NCBI GenBank assembly: GCA_964407695.1
Contig: CAYOWQ010000001.1
Coordinates: forward strand, 310,001-374,000
Reading direction: 5' to 3'
From: CAYOWQ01 sp964407695
GTDB taxonomy: Bacteria; Planctomycetota; Phycisphaerae; Phycisphaerales; SM1A02
DNA: 64,000 nucleotides
The notes under the pieces were generated by a model. It had not been told where the DNA came from. It ran no database searches and worked only from the letters and a program-made list of their open reading frames with translations. Position numbers and translations under genes: made by a program. Below, in pieces: positions 26,651 through 34,698 of the stretch; the stretch's first letter is position 1; every line of letters begins with the position of its first letter.

Positions 26651-26669
26651 CCCCCGGCAGAGCCGGGGG
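26651..26669. promoter_or_regulatory. Hairpin before lpxD
   Basis: CCCCCGGC-AGA-GCCGGGGG is an 8-bp perfect stem between ompH and lpxD. Read on the minus strand, the second arm ends in CCGGGGGAATCG just before the lpxD ATG, so it holds part of the GGGGGA ribosome-site candidate. It could be an attenuator of lpxD translation or a leaky terminator after ompH. Confidence 0.45.
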
Positions 26670-26691
26670 CTTTGTGCTTCCTCGCGGTCGA

Positions 26692-27324
26692 TCACGGTTT
26701 CTTGCCGGGCGACCCGGTCGACGGAGCCGCCGCCATGCTGTTGCTGTATCGCTGATTCATGTATTCCAGCAATTGATCAGTGATATCCAGCTTCTTGTCG
26801 GCGAAGATCAGTCGGCGTGCGGAGATTTGGCGGAGAATATCGGTGTTCTCCTCCAGGGCCGGAATGGTGTCGTCGAGCAGAACGACGTCAATGGCCTGGG
26901 CCTTGGAGTAGGCACCCGCATCGGTTCGGATGTGTTCATAGATGCGCTTCATCAGACGGGCCTGTCGAATGACGATTCGCTGCTTTCCCAACTCGGTGAT
27001 TGCTGAAAGCGATGCGAGCTTCTCTGTCAGCTCCTTGCTGATCTGGCCGTACTTGGCGCTGGTGACGTCGTAGCCGAGCAGCTGCGACTCGAGGGCCTTG
27101 GCCTCCTTTTTCACGGCGTCAAACTTCACTTGTGTGTCGTCAGCCAGCCCCTTGAGCTCGTTGTCGGCGTCGGTTTTCTCGACCAGATTGTTGAAGAGCC
27201 GCTCCATATCCACCACCGCGACCACTGCCGGGGACAGCGTTGCTTGCGCGACGAGGCCGGCCATGACCATGAGGCCGGCGACGAGGATGGCGGGAACCAG
27301 GTATTTTCGAGTCTGAAGGGTCAT
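26692..27324 (-). CDS. OmpH/Skp-family periplasmic chaperone
   Basis: The 210-residue protein has a signal peptide/anchor (YLVPAILVAGLMVMAGLVAQA), then a start strand (VVAVVDMERLFNNL), a long charged helical hairpin (about residues 55-130), and the return strand (AIDVVLLDDTIP). This is the Skp/OmpH fold that holds unfolded outer-membrane proteins on their way to BAM. A GAGGAG site precedes the ATG. It overlaps the upstream ompH-like gene by ATGA. In many bacteria ompH sits before lpxD, as here. Confidence 0.85.
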   Translation of the reverse strand: MTLQTRKYLVPAILVAGLMVMAGLVAQATLSPAVVAVVDMERLFNNLVEKTDADNELKGLADDTQVKFDAVKKEAKALESQLLGYDVTSAKYGQISKELTEKLASLSAITELGKQRIVIRQARLMKRIYEHIRTDAGAYSKAQAIDVVLLDDTIPALEENTDILRQISARRLIFADKKLDITDQLLEYMNQRYSNSMAAAPSTGSPGKKP

Positions 27325-27980
27325 GGATTGCTCCTCGCAGGGGTCGAGCCGGAGGCGCCCGACACCGCGGTGTATTCGTTGTTCATCCGAAGGATGAGCT
27401 TTTCAGTGATATCGATGTCCTTGCCTCGGAACAATATGCTGCGGCCGGCAATCTGGGCCTTGATCTGTTGCGCTGCGGGCACCTGTGAGTTTCGCTCGTA
27501 CATGACTTCGCCGGCAGCATCGTCGACGATGACAAGGTCATACCCTTCGGCGGTCGCCAGATTCTTGACCGCATTCTTGATGTTGCGGTAGGTCGCCTGC
27601 CACATCATGGCTTCGTCCGAATCCAGCTGCCTCTGCTGGATGGTTGCCCAGTACTGAGATTCAAGCGTCTGCATGCGCACATCCTCGTCGAGGGCATCCT
27701 TCTGATCTGCGGCGGCAGCATCGGCCTGGTTCTTGAGAGAGGTGAGCTTTTCAGTCTTTGCCTTCAGTTCGTCGTCGAGGTCCTTGGCGTGACTGGAAAG
27801 CTTGTTTTGCCAATCCGAGATCTCGTTCAGGGACTTGAGCACCAGGTTAAGATCAACGGTGGCGACCACCGTCGGTCGCGCTGTCTCAACCCGGGCTCCG
27901 GCCTGGTAGCCGGCGAAGGTGCACAGCAGCGGGACGGCCACCATCACGCCCACGATCAAGTCACGTCGTTTCAGTGCCAT
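27321..27980 (-). CDS. OmpH/Skp-like protein, second copy
   Basis: The 219-residue protein has an N-terminal membrane anchor (DLIVGVMVAVPLLCTFAG), strand TVVATVDLNLVLKSLNE, a central coiled coil rich in Lys/Asp/Gln and a closing strand (GYDLVIVDDAAGEVMY), so it is a paralog of the next gene. The ATG at 27980 has GGAGG 8 nt upstream; an earlier in-frame start at 28007 is less likely. Paired OmpH genes could divide client proteins or form mixed trimers. The two are translationally coupled. Confidence 0.8.
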   Translation of the reverse strand: MALKRRDLIVGVMVAVPLLCTFAGYQAGARVETARPTVVATVDLNLVLKSLNEISDWQNKLSSHAKDLDDELKAKTEKLTSLKNQADAAAADQKDALDEDVRMQTLESQYWATIQQRQLDSDEAMMWQATYRNIKNAVKNLATAEGYDLVIVDDAAGEVMYERNSQVPAAQQIKAQIAGRSILFRGKDIDITEKLILRMNNEYTAVSGASGSTPARSNP

Positions 27981-28047
27981 CCAAAGTTCCTCCGTAAAAG
28001 GGATCATCCTAGCAGCCGCCGATGGACGGCTTCATTTTCCGGCAATT

Positions 28048-29001
28048 TCAGGTCATGACGCCCATGCGCCGAAACTTCTCATACCGTCGGCGAATCAGGG
28101 TCTCGGGCTTCAGGTGATCGAGTTCGCGGATCGCATCCACGATCCATGTCTGCAGGCGTTCGGCCGTTGTCTTGGGGTCGCGATGGGCTCCGCCGACGGG
28201 CTCCTCGATCAGATCATCGATCAGGCCGTTGGCCAGGTTGTGCCGGGCGGTCAGCGCCAAGGCGCTCGCTGCCTCGCTGTTGTTCTTGTCGTTGGCGGAC
28301 TTCCAAAGGATTGCCGCGCAACCCTCCGGCGAGATGACGGAGTACCACGAGTGTTCGAGCATGCCGATGCGATCGGCCACGCCGATTCCCAGGGCTCCCC
28401 CTGAACCGCCTTCGCCAATAACCACGGACACGATCGGAACGCGAAGCCTGCTCATTTCTCGCAGGTTGAACGCGATCGCCTCCGCTTGACCACGCTGCTC
28501 CGCGCCGACCCCGGGATAGGCCCCCGGGGTATCGATAAACGTGACGATGGGTCGCTTGAATTTCTCGGCAAACTTCATCTTCAGCAGAGCCTTGCGATAG
28601 CCTTCAGGGTGAGCACAACCGAAGTGGCATTCCAGCCGCTCCGCGGTGGACCGGCCCTTTCGATGTCCGATGACCATGCATTTGACGGTGCCGATCGATC
28701 CGAATCCGGTGACGATGGCGGAATCGTCGCCGAATCGACGGTCGCCGTGCAACTCGCAGAAATTTCGAACAATCATCGAAATGTAGTCCTGCGACTGCGG
28801 GCGTCCAGGATGGCGGGCGACTTTGACCGTCTGCCAGGGCGTCAGGCTGCCGTACAGCTTTGCAAGCATGCTGTCGCGGGCTGCGGTGAGCGAGACGATC
28901 TCGTTGGCAAAGGCCGCGGCATCGTCGCGGCCAGAAAGCGCGCTGATCTGCGATTCGAGTTCGGCGATGGGTTGCTCAAAATCGAGCGTTTGAACAGGCA
29001 T
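28048..29001 (-). CDS. accA: Acetyl-CoA carboxylase carboxyltransferase subunit alpha
   Basis: The 317-residue protein is the alpha half of the carboxyltransferase that makes malonyl-CoA for fatty acid synthesis, working with AccD. It has the N-terminal helical region (LDFEQPIAELESQISAL), VARHPGRPQSQDYI, FCELHGDRRFGDDSAIV, FIDTPGAYPGVGAEQRGQAEAIA and VIGEGGSGGALGIGVADRI, all typical of AccA. It stands 67 nt upstream of the ompH/lpx block and may be transcribed into it, tying acyl supply to envelope lipid synthesis. Confidence 0.97.
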   Translation of the reverse strand: MPVQTLDFEQPIAELESQISALSGRDDAAAFANEIVSLTAARDSMLAKLYGSLTPWQTVKVARHPGRPQSQDYISMIVRNFCELHGDRRFGDDSAIVTGFGSIGTVKCMVIGHRKGRSTAERLECHFGCAHPEGYRKALLKMKFAEKFKRPIVTFIDTPGAYPGVGAEQRGQAEAIAFNLREMSRLRVPIVSVVIGEGGSGGALGIGVADRIGMLEHSWYSVISPEGCAAILWKSANDKNNSEAASALALTARHNLANGLIDDLIEEPVGGAHRDPKTTAERLQTWIVDAIRELDHLKPETLIRRRYEKFRRMGVMT

Positions 29002-29058
29002 CGGCAGGGATTGTACCGCTTTCTCCCCGAGGTCCGCTCATTCCATGGGCGCCGGGCC

Positions 29059-29937
29059 TCATTCTGTCCAGAGCGTCAGGAGCAGCCCGAGGTCGTCACC
29101 GCCGACCACACCATCGTGATTGAGGTCTGCTTCAGCGTTGTCGGAACCCCACGCCGCGAGCATGATGCCAAGGTCCTCATTTCCGACCACGGAATTGTGG
29201 TCAAGGTCGCCCGGCAGCGATTCCTCCAAGTTGCAATCCACGATGTCGTTGGTGGGCGCCCCGAGGATGTACATGCTGGTCAGCCTCACCTTGTCATAGC
29301 CGGTGATGTTGAAGCGATGGCGGAGTCCGAACGTCTGCGCGCCCTGATTAATGGCCCAGCCGGGCATCGGGTCACCAAACGAATACGACGTCGTGGCGGT
29401 TCCCTTCCCGGTGCCTTTGAGCTCGAACGGTGCATCGAAGAGGTTTTTCTTGCCCGATTCATTGACCCGAGCGGTCCAGAGGGCGTCGCCGCCCGGCACG
29501 GTGACCGCCCCGCCGTCAGCGCTCATGGTGAGCTTGACCGTGGTGGATCCGCCGATGGAGGCGGCGTCAACCGCCAGTGGGCAGAGCGGAAGATCGAGGT
29601 GAAAGACCACTTCAACGGTGAGGGCGGTCTTGTTGTTAAATTCAACGAAGCCATTGAGTTGTGCGTTGCCCTCGACGTCGGTGTCGGCGGTGTAGTTCAC
29701 CTGGGTCACCCACGTCGACCCCGGATCGATCAGCCATGCGGTGATCTTGTAGACACCGGGGGAAATCTCGTTCAACGGTGCCTCCGTGGTGACGGTGGTG
29801 CCTCCGTTGACCGAAATTGAAATCGGAACGGTGGGCAGATCTGATTGCCGTTCAGCCATGGCGGGCGTAATCATGCACACAAGCGCAAGTGCGGCGCTCA
29901 GGGAGACCCCGGTCCTTCTCGTCATTTCAGCGGACAT
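29059..29937 (-). CDS. Secreted protein with C-terminal dockerin-like cassette
   Basis: The 292-residue product has a signal peptide (SLSAALALVCMITPAMA) and a beta-rich central part of about 210 residues (VPISISVNGGTTVTTEAPL, FVEFNNKTALTVEVVFHLDLP, GGSTTVKLTMSADGG). The final two repeats are variants of the cassette (NEDLGIMLAAWGS and GDDLGLLLTLW), preceded by GDLDHNSVVG and ADLNHDGVVG with Ca-loop spacing. The ATG at 29937 has GGAGG about 11 nt upstream. A TATAAT on the minus strand about 100 nt upstream may be its promoter. The function is unknown. Confidence 0.78.
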   Translation of the reverse strand: MSAEMTRRTGVSLSAALALVCMITPAMAERQSDLPTVPISISVNGGTTVTTEAPLNEISPGVYKITAWLIDPGSTWVTQVNYTADTDVEGNAQLNGFVEFNNKTALTVEVVFHLDLPLCPLAVDAASIGGSTTVKLTMSADGGAVTVPGGDALWTARVNESGKKNLFDAPFELKGTGKGTATTSYSFGDPMPGWAINQGAQTFGLRHRFNITGYDKVRLTSMYILGAPTNDIVDCNLEESLPGDLDHNSVVGNEDLGIMLAAWGSDNAEADLNHDGVVGGDDLGLLLTLWTE

Positions 29938-30038
29938 TTTTCCCAACCTCCAGGCTTCTGCGGCGGTTTGACCGGCAGAGGTCAGGCACGCGCCCGCTCT
30001 GCCCCGCTTGCAGTCACGCCTAACCACACGGCGAGATG

Positions 30039-30067
30039 ATTATAGCTTCATAGTGGAGATATCGGAA
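30039..30067 (-). promoter_or_regulatory. Candidate promoter of the dockerin gene
   Basis: On the minus strand a perfect TATAAT (30044-30039) lies 17 bp from TTCCGA (30067-30062), a weak -35. It stands in an AT-richer patch about 100 nt before the start codon at 29937. Confidence 0.4.
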
Positions 30068-30147
30068 CATCTGACAGGAGTCGAAGGGGATTCTGATTCG
30101 GGGGCATTATGATGTAAGTAATGGAATGATATGTAGTTACAAGTCTT

Positions 30148-30180
30148 TGGTCGCTGTCTCCGATGACGAGGGAGCGACCA
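30148..30180. terminator. Inverted repeat downstream of the rhomboid gene
   Basis: TGGTCGCT...AGCGACCA gives an 8-bp stem with a 17-nt loop, 15 nt past the rhomboid stop codon. No U-tract follows, so terminator function is tentative. Confidence 0.35.
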
Positions 30181-30195
30181 CGATCCCGGTGAGCA

Positions 30196-31101
30196 TCAGC
30201 CTCCGTCAGTCGAAGGATTCGATGGTTCGAATTTCTGCCTCCATCGACCGAACGTCATCCACTGCACGCCATCTTCGCTGACCTCGAACTGATTGACGGG
30301 CTTGCCTTGGGCTTCATGTCTCTGAAACTCGCTGAGCGGAATGACCTTGATGACGCCGCTCTTGAGCCGAACGTGCAGGCGAGGTTCATTGGGGATCGGA
30401 AAGAACGCCTTGACGGACGTTGGAGGCGGGGTCTCGGATTTCTCGGGTCGCCCTGATCTCAGGAGGTCAATCAGGGTGCGCTCCTGGTCGCTTGGCGAGA
30501 CGAGTCGCGTGAGCAGAAGGCCGACGGCCACAGCGCCGCCGATGAGATAGCCGCTGACGTGGGAGAGATAGGCGACGGGGCCGTCACCGCTGACCATACC
30601 CCAGACGTCAAACCCGAAATAAGCGAGCACCACCCAGTAGCCGGAGAGAGAGAATGTGTCGAAGAATCGAAAGAACCAATAGAACACGGAGACGTCGTTC
30701 AGCGGGTACAGCACCACGTATGCGCCCACAACGCCGCAGATGGCGCCGCTGGCGCCAAGTCCGTAGGGTTGAATCACGCCGGTCAGCATGCCGACGCCCA
30801 GCCAGAGCGCGAGGTACCCGAACTGGGTCAGCTTGGCGCAGACGGCATTTCCAAACACCCACATGAAGATCATGTTGCCGACGAGGTGGCCGAGATCCGC
30901 GTGGAGAAACAGATGGCCGATGATGGCCAGCGAATGCTGCTGGAACCGCGGCTCCCAGTTCTCGATTCCGAGGATGAACGGCGCGGTCTCGTCCGGATGC
31001 ACGCTGGAGTAGACGAAGCCCGCCAGCATCATCGCTAGCAGGATCCAATTCATCCATGGCCGGCGTTCCATCGGCACGTCGACAGCGATGGGAAACAGCA
31101 T
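30196..31101 (-). CDS. Rhomboid-family intramembrane serine protease
   Basis: The 301-residue membrane protein matches rhomboid proteases: HLFLHADLGHLVGNM (H67, H72, N76), the catalytic serine in GLGASGAICG (S118), and the helix histidine in YLSHVSGYLIGG (H181). Six or more hydrophobic helices lie in residues 18-200. A soluble C-terminal domain of about 90 residues (LHVRLKSGVIKVIPLSEFQRHE...) follows, which may bind partners or substrates. Rhomboids cleave membrane helices near the outer face; the substrate is unknown. No clear ribosome site precedes the ATG. Confidence 0.93.
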   Translation of the reverse strand: MLFPIAVDVPMERRPWMNWILLAMMLAGFVYSSVHPDETAPFILGIENWEPRFQQHSLAIIGHLFLHADLGHLVGNMIFMWVFGNAVCAKLTQFGYLALWLGVGMLTGVIQPYGLGASGAICGVVGAYVVLYPLNDVSVFYWFFRFFDTFSLSGYWVVLAYFGFDVWGMVSGDGPVAYLSHVSGYLIGGAVAVGLLLTRLVSPSDQERTLIDLLRSGRPEKSETPPPTSVKAFFPIPNEPRLHVRLKSGVIKVIPLSEFQRHEAQGKPVNQFEVSEDGVQWMTFGRWRQKFEPSNPSTDGG

Positions 31102-31167
31102 CGATGCAGATTACCCGGCGATCGGCCTCGGGAAATCAGGCGAGGCGACGGATGGGCGGGCTGGGTC

Positions 31168-32010
31168 TCAGTGTCCGACTACCACGGAGATGCGGCCGTT
31201 CGAGGTTGACGCCGTGGAAACCGGCGACGTGTCGTCGGGAGCGCCAAGTCGAACGGTGCCCTTGGTTTCCTTGACATCGCGATCGATGGTCGATCCACAA
31301 CGATCGTCGACCGAGATCCCGCCGTTGGAGGTCGTCAGATTCAGCGTGCCCACGTAGGTGCAGGGGAGCGCGATTTCGATACGGCCGTTGCTCGTCATGA
31401 GCGTCATCGGCGCGTGGGATCCCTCGCCCAGTTCGACGTGGATGTGTCCGTTCGAGGTGTTGGCCTTGATCTTGCCGCCGACACCGCTCAACTCAATGGC
31501 GCCATTTGACGAGTCGGCCTCGACCTCACCCCGAACATTGCGGGCGCGGATCAAGCCGTTTGAGGTATAGAGGCGGAGCGATCCACTCGCATCCGCGACG
31601 ATGATCTTTCCGTTTGATGACTCGATCCTGGCGTCGGTGATGGCCGGAAGTCGCACTGTGAATGAAGCGCCATCTCGAGGGTTGGCCGGATCGGGAAAAA
31701 TCGGACGGATCGTGAGCACGCCGTTGGAGACCGTTGCCTCCACCTTGGCCAGGGCCAGGCGATCCTTGGCCTCCTGCGCTGTGGATCCACCAGCCACGAG
31801 GCGCGACTCAATGCTGACATCGCGGCGGTCTGGCGCCGCCGCAACGTCGACGGTGCCGTTGCTCGTATTGATGTCAAGCGACACCGTGTCTGCGGTCGGC
31901 ATGGTCGAGACGCGAGTCTCCTCGGCAGTGACGACGTTCGCGACGACGAAGCACCCGCCGACCAGGGACATTGCAAGCGTGGCGGTGGCAGCGAGAGCGA
32001 GTTTCAACAT
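31168..32010 (-). CDS. DUF4097-like lipoprotein with SNG repeats
   Basis: The 280-residue protein has a lipobox signal (LAMSLVGGC, Cys20) and a mature part made of about nine short strands, each beginning with (T/S/V)SNG: TSNGTVDV, VSNGVLTI, SSNGKIIV, TSNGLIRA, SSNGAIEL, TSNGHIHV, TSNGRIEI, TSNGGISV, TSNGRISV. This is the DUF4097/putative adhesin beta-solenoid pattern. It is probably anchored in the outer or inner membrane facing the periplasm. GGAG lies before the ATG at 32010. Its role is unknown; family members are linked to envelope stress or adhesion. Confidence 0.85.
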   Translation of the reverse strand: MLKLALAATATLAMSLVGGCFVVANVVTAEETRVSTMPTADTVSLDINTSNGTVDVAAAPDRRDVSIESRLVAGGSTAQEAKDRLALAKVEATVSNGVLTIRPIFPDPANPRDGASFTVRLPAITDARIESSNGKIIVADASGSLRLYTSNGLIRARNVRGEVEADSSNGAIELSGVGGKIKANTSNGHIHVELGEGSHAPMTLMTSNGRIEIALPCTYVGTLNLTTSNGGISVDDRCGSTIDRDVKETKGTVRLGAPDDTSPVSTASTSNGRISVVVGH

Positions 32011-32136
32011 TTGGCGTCTCCACGAGAATTGACAGACTGGGTCCCGAACCACGAGGGTCAATGATTGATTGGGAATGCTCCACACCGGATTACGGCGTCA
32101 AGCCAGCGGTGCGGTTCCCATGGACTTTCGACGTCT

Positions 32137-33156
32137 TCAGACGTTATACCGGTCGGCTTTGTATCGAGCGAGATTGGCGGGGTCGCTAAACCAGTCGATC
32201 GTCGCTTGCAGGCCGTTCCTGAGGCCCTCGCGACCGACAAATCGGGGCTGCCAGCCCGTGAGCGAGCGGAGCCGGTCAGCACCGGCCTGGAGCCGCTCCA
32301 CCTCGCTGCCCGCCGGGCGCAGCCGTGCCTCGTCGGTCTGAATGGTCAGGTCGACATTCATGAGTTCGGCGATGAGCGAGGCGGTGTCTCCGATCGAGAT
32401 GTCCTCGCCGGTGCCGATATTGGTGACGGAGCCGATGCACTCGTCGCATCCGGCGATGGCCATGAAACCTTCGACGGTGTCAGCGACGTAGTTGAAGTCC
32501 CGCGTGGGAGAGACCGCACCGAGTTTGATCGCGCTTGATTTGCCTTTCGAGGCCAGCAACTGCGTGATGATCGTGGGAATCACCGCCCGCGCGCTTTGGC
32601 GCGGCCCGTAGGTATTGAATGGTCGGCACACCGCTACCGGTGTTTCAAACGAATGGAAGAACGAGAGCGCGATCTGGTCTGCGCCGATCTTGGAGGCGGA
32701 ATAGGGCGATTGCGGCTGCAGCGGATGATCTTCGGTGATGGGCACGAATCTCGCGGTGCCGTAGACCTCGCTGGTTGAAGTGTGCACCACGCGTTCGACG
32801 CCGATCTCCCTCGCTGCCTGCACGATGTTCAACGTGCCCTTCACGTTGGTATCGACATAGGTGTCGGGCGAGTGATACGAGTAGGGGATGGCGATGAGGG
32901 CGGCGAGATGGAACACGACGTCGATATCCTTCATCGCGGTGCGCACGCCGTTGGGGTCGCGCACATCCCCGGCGAAGACGTCGAGTGAGGATCGGATTTC
33001 CCTGGGCGATTCATCCAGCCATCCCCAGGAGTTGAACGAGTTGTAGAGCACGAAGGCGCGGACCTGATGGCCCCGGCGGACCAGCGCTTCGGTGAGGTGC
33101 GACCCGATGAAACCATCAGCGCCGGTGATGAGGATGCGCTTGCCCTTCAGGTTCAT
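32137..33156 (-). CDS. legB: NAD-dependent 4,6-dehydratase, LegB-like
   Basis: The 339-residue short-chain dehydrogenase/reductase has a Rossmann start (ITGADGFIGSHL), LYNSFNSWGWLDESP, FHLAALIAIPYSYHSPDTYVDTNVKGT, TSTSEVYGT, the YxxxK pair in SPYSASKIGADQ, and RPFNTYGPRQSARAVIPTII. These segments match LegB, which makes the 4-keto-6-deoxy intermediate from nucleotide-activated GlcNAc at the start of legionaminic acid synthesis. It ends a tight minus-strand run hisH, nucleotidyltransferase, legB. LegC, LegG and LegH are not seen in the window. Confidence 0.88.
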   Translation of the reverse strand: MNLKGKRILITGADGFIGSHLTEALVRRGHQVRAFVLYNSFNSWGWLDESPREIRSSLDVFAGDVRDPNGVRTAMKDIDVVFHLAALIAIPYSYHSPDTYVDTNVKGTLNIVQAAREIGVERVVHTSTSEVYGTARFVPITEDHPLQPQSPYSASKIGADQIALSFFHSFETPVAVCRPFNTYGPRQSARAVIPTIITQLLASKGKSSAIKLGAVSPTRDFNYVADTVEGFMAIAGCDECIGSVTNIGTGEDISIGDTASLIAELMNVDLTIQTDEARLRPAGSEVERLQAGADRLRSLTGWQPRFVGREGLRNGLQATIDWFSDPANLARYKADRYNV

Positions 33157-33213
33157 CGCCGGAATCTAGAGGTTCGGACGCGGGTCAACAAGTCGGTGAT
33201 TCGCGGGGACCAT

Positions 33214-34518
33214 TCAGCCCACGAGGCCTTGCTCGATATCTTCGTTGGCGCGGGCATAGTCGTCGTGGCGGCCGATATCCAGCCAGTACTCGTGAATGGG
33301 GAAGCTCACCACGCGCTTGTGGTCGGCGATCAGCCGCTCGATCAGGTCGGTCATGTTGAACTTGTCAACATCGCCCAGCTGCCTCGGCACATAGGGCATG
33401 GCCTCGGGAGCCACGAGATAGATGCCGGCGTTGACGAATGATGAGTACGTGGGCTTTTCGACGAGGCTCTTGACCGCCACCCCGTCGCACTCGATGACGC
33501 CGTAGGGCACGCAGAAGTCATACTTCCGCACGCCGACGGTCAGGTGCGCCTGGTGGTCGTTGTGGAACGCGAGCATGGCGCGGAAATCGACCCGCGTCAG
33601 GATGTCGCCGTTCATCACCAGCAGCGGCTCGGTCGGCTGCCGCTCGAGCAGGCAGAGCGCGCCCGCGGTGCCCATGGGACGATTCTCATTGACGTAGCTC
33701 ACCTCGACGCCGAACTCCGCGCCATCCTTGAAGTGATCGACGACCTTCTCCGGCTTGTAGTGGGTGGAGACGTTGACGCGGCGAATCCCCGCCTCGCGCA
33801 GCCGGGCCATGGTGTGCTCGAGCAGCGGCCTGCCGCCCACCGGCAGCATCGGCTTGGGCAGGTCTTCGGTCAGCGGCCGCAGCCGCATGCCCATGCCCCC
33901 GGCCATGATGACCGCCTCGACGGGCAGGTCGTGATCGGGCAGCAGGTCGTCGGTCACCACCAGCCCGGCGAGCGTGCCGTCGGCATTCACCAGCGGCAGG
34001 TGATGAATGCTGTGCCGTTGCATCAGCTCAAGCAGGCCGTCGCGATCGGTGTCGGCGGGGGCGCAGATCGGCCTTGGGTAGCGCGGGTTTCGCTTGTTCA
34101 AGAGAAACGTGCCCACGATGACCTCAAGGTTCAGCCCGCCCAGGAGCGCCCGGCGCACATCGCCGTCGGTGATCGTTCCCAGAAGTTGATGTCGGCCATC
34201 CTCCACGAGGATGATGCCCAGCCCCGCTTCGTCGAGCCGGGCCATCGCCAGGCGCATCGACATCTCGGGCGGCACACACACCTTCTCCAACCGTCCGGCG
34301 GATTCAGCCACCGCCGGACCCTTGCGGGCCACAGGTTGCCGAACGGTCCCGCCTGCGCTGGTTCGAGTCGAGATGGATGGCGGCTGGTTGTCCAAAGGGG
34401 AGGTCGGGTGAGGTTCCGGGGGGGTCTGGGTCGGTTCGATGGAAATCGGCGAGATTGGCGTGGGAATGGTTTTCAACGTGGCCGGCGGAACGGTGCGGAC
34501 GGGTGTGGCGTGCTTCAT
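33214..34518 (-). CDS. CBS-domain nucleotidyltransferase, PtmE-like
   Basis: The 434-residue protein has a Pro/Thr-rich disordered N-terminus (about 60 residues), a CBS pair (about 80-200; GIILVEDGRHQLLGTITDGDVRRALL and HLPLVNADGTLAGLVVTDDLL), and a sugar nucleotidyltransferase domain (VEAVIMAGGMGMRLRPLTEDLPKPMLPVGG, NGDILTRVDFRAM). The same CBS plus nucleotidyltransferase order is found in Campylobacter PtmE, which makes GDP-glucosamine for legionaminic acid. Nucleotide preference cannot be read here. It has GGAGG 4-5 nt before the ATG at 34518 and lies 57 nt before legB. Confidence 0.85.
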   Translation of the reverse strand: MKHATPVRTVPPATLKTIPTPISPISIEPTQTPPEPHPTSPLDNQPPSISTRTSAGGTVRQPVARKGPAVAESAGRLEKVCVPPEMSMRLAMARLDEAGLGIILVEDGRHQLLGTITDGDVRRALLGGLNLEVIVGTFLLNKRNPRYPRPICAPADTDRDGLLELMQRHSIHHLPLVNADGTLAGLVVTDDLLPDHDLPVEAVIMAGGMGMRLRPLTEDLPKPMLPVGGRPLLEHTMARLREAGIRRVNVSTHYKPEKVVDHFKDGAEFGVEVSYVNENRPMGTAGALCLLERQPTEPLLVMNGDILTRVDFRAMLAFHNDHQAHLTVGVRKYDFCVPYGVIECDGVAVKSLVEKPTYSSFVNAGIYLVAPEAMPYVPRQLGDVDKFNMTDLIERLIADHKRVVSFPIHEYWLDIGRHDDYARANEDIEQGLVG

Positions 34519-34698
34519 CGTGCCTCCATGCAACTCGACGCCGTCGGATGGTCCTTGCGGAACATCGTCGCGGGGGTCGGGGTTCGCCGACGGCCGAATC
34601 CTGAAACGGGATGACGTGCCGGATTGAAGCCGGTTGCGGTTCCCTTGGCCGCCTGTCCTGATTCCAGAGGGGGATCATCGGGTCCCCCGGGGTCGGCG

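Noticed and set aside
28486..29820. Plus-strand frame of 444 codons
   Set aside because: It is antisense to accA and the secreted-protein gene, which are both well supported.
30210..30240. GGTTCGAA string resembling a tRNA T-loop
   Set aside because: It lies within the rhomboid coding region and no acceptor or anticodon arm can be formed around it.
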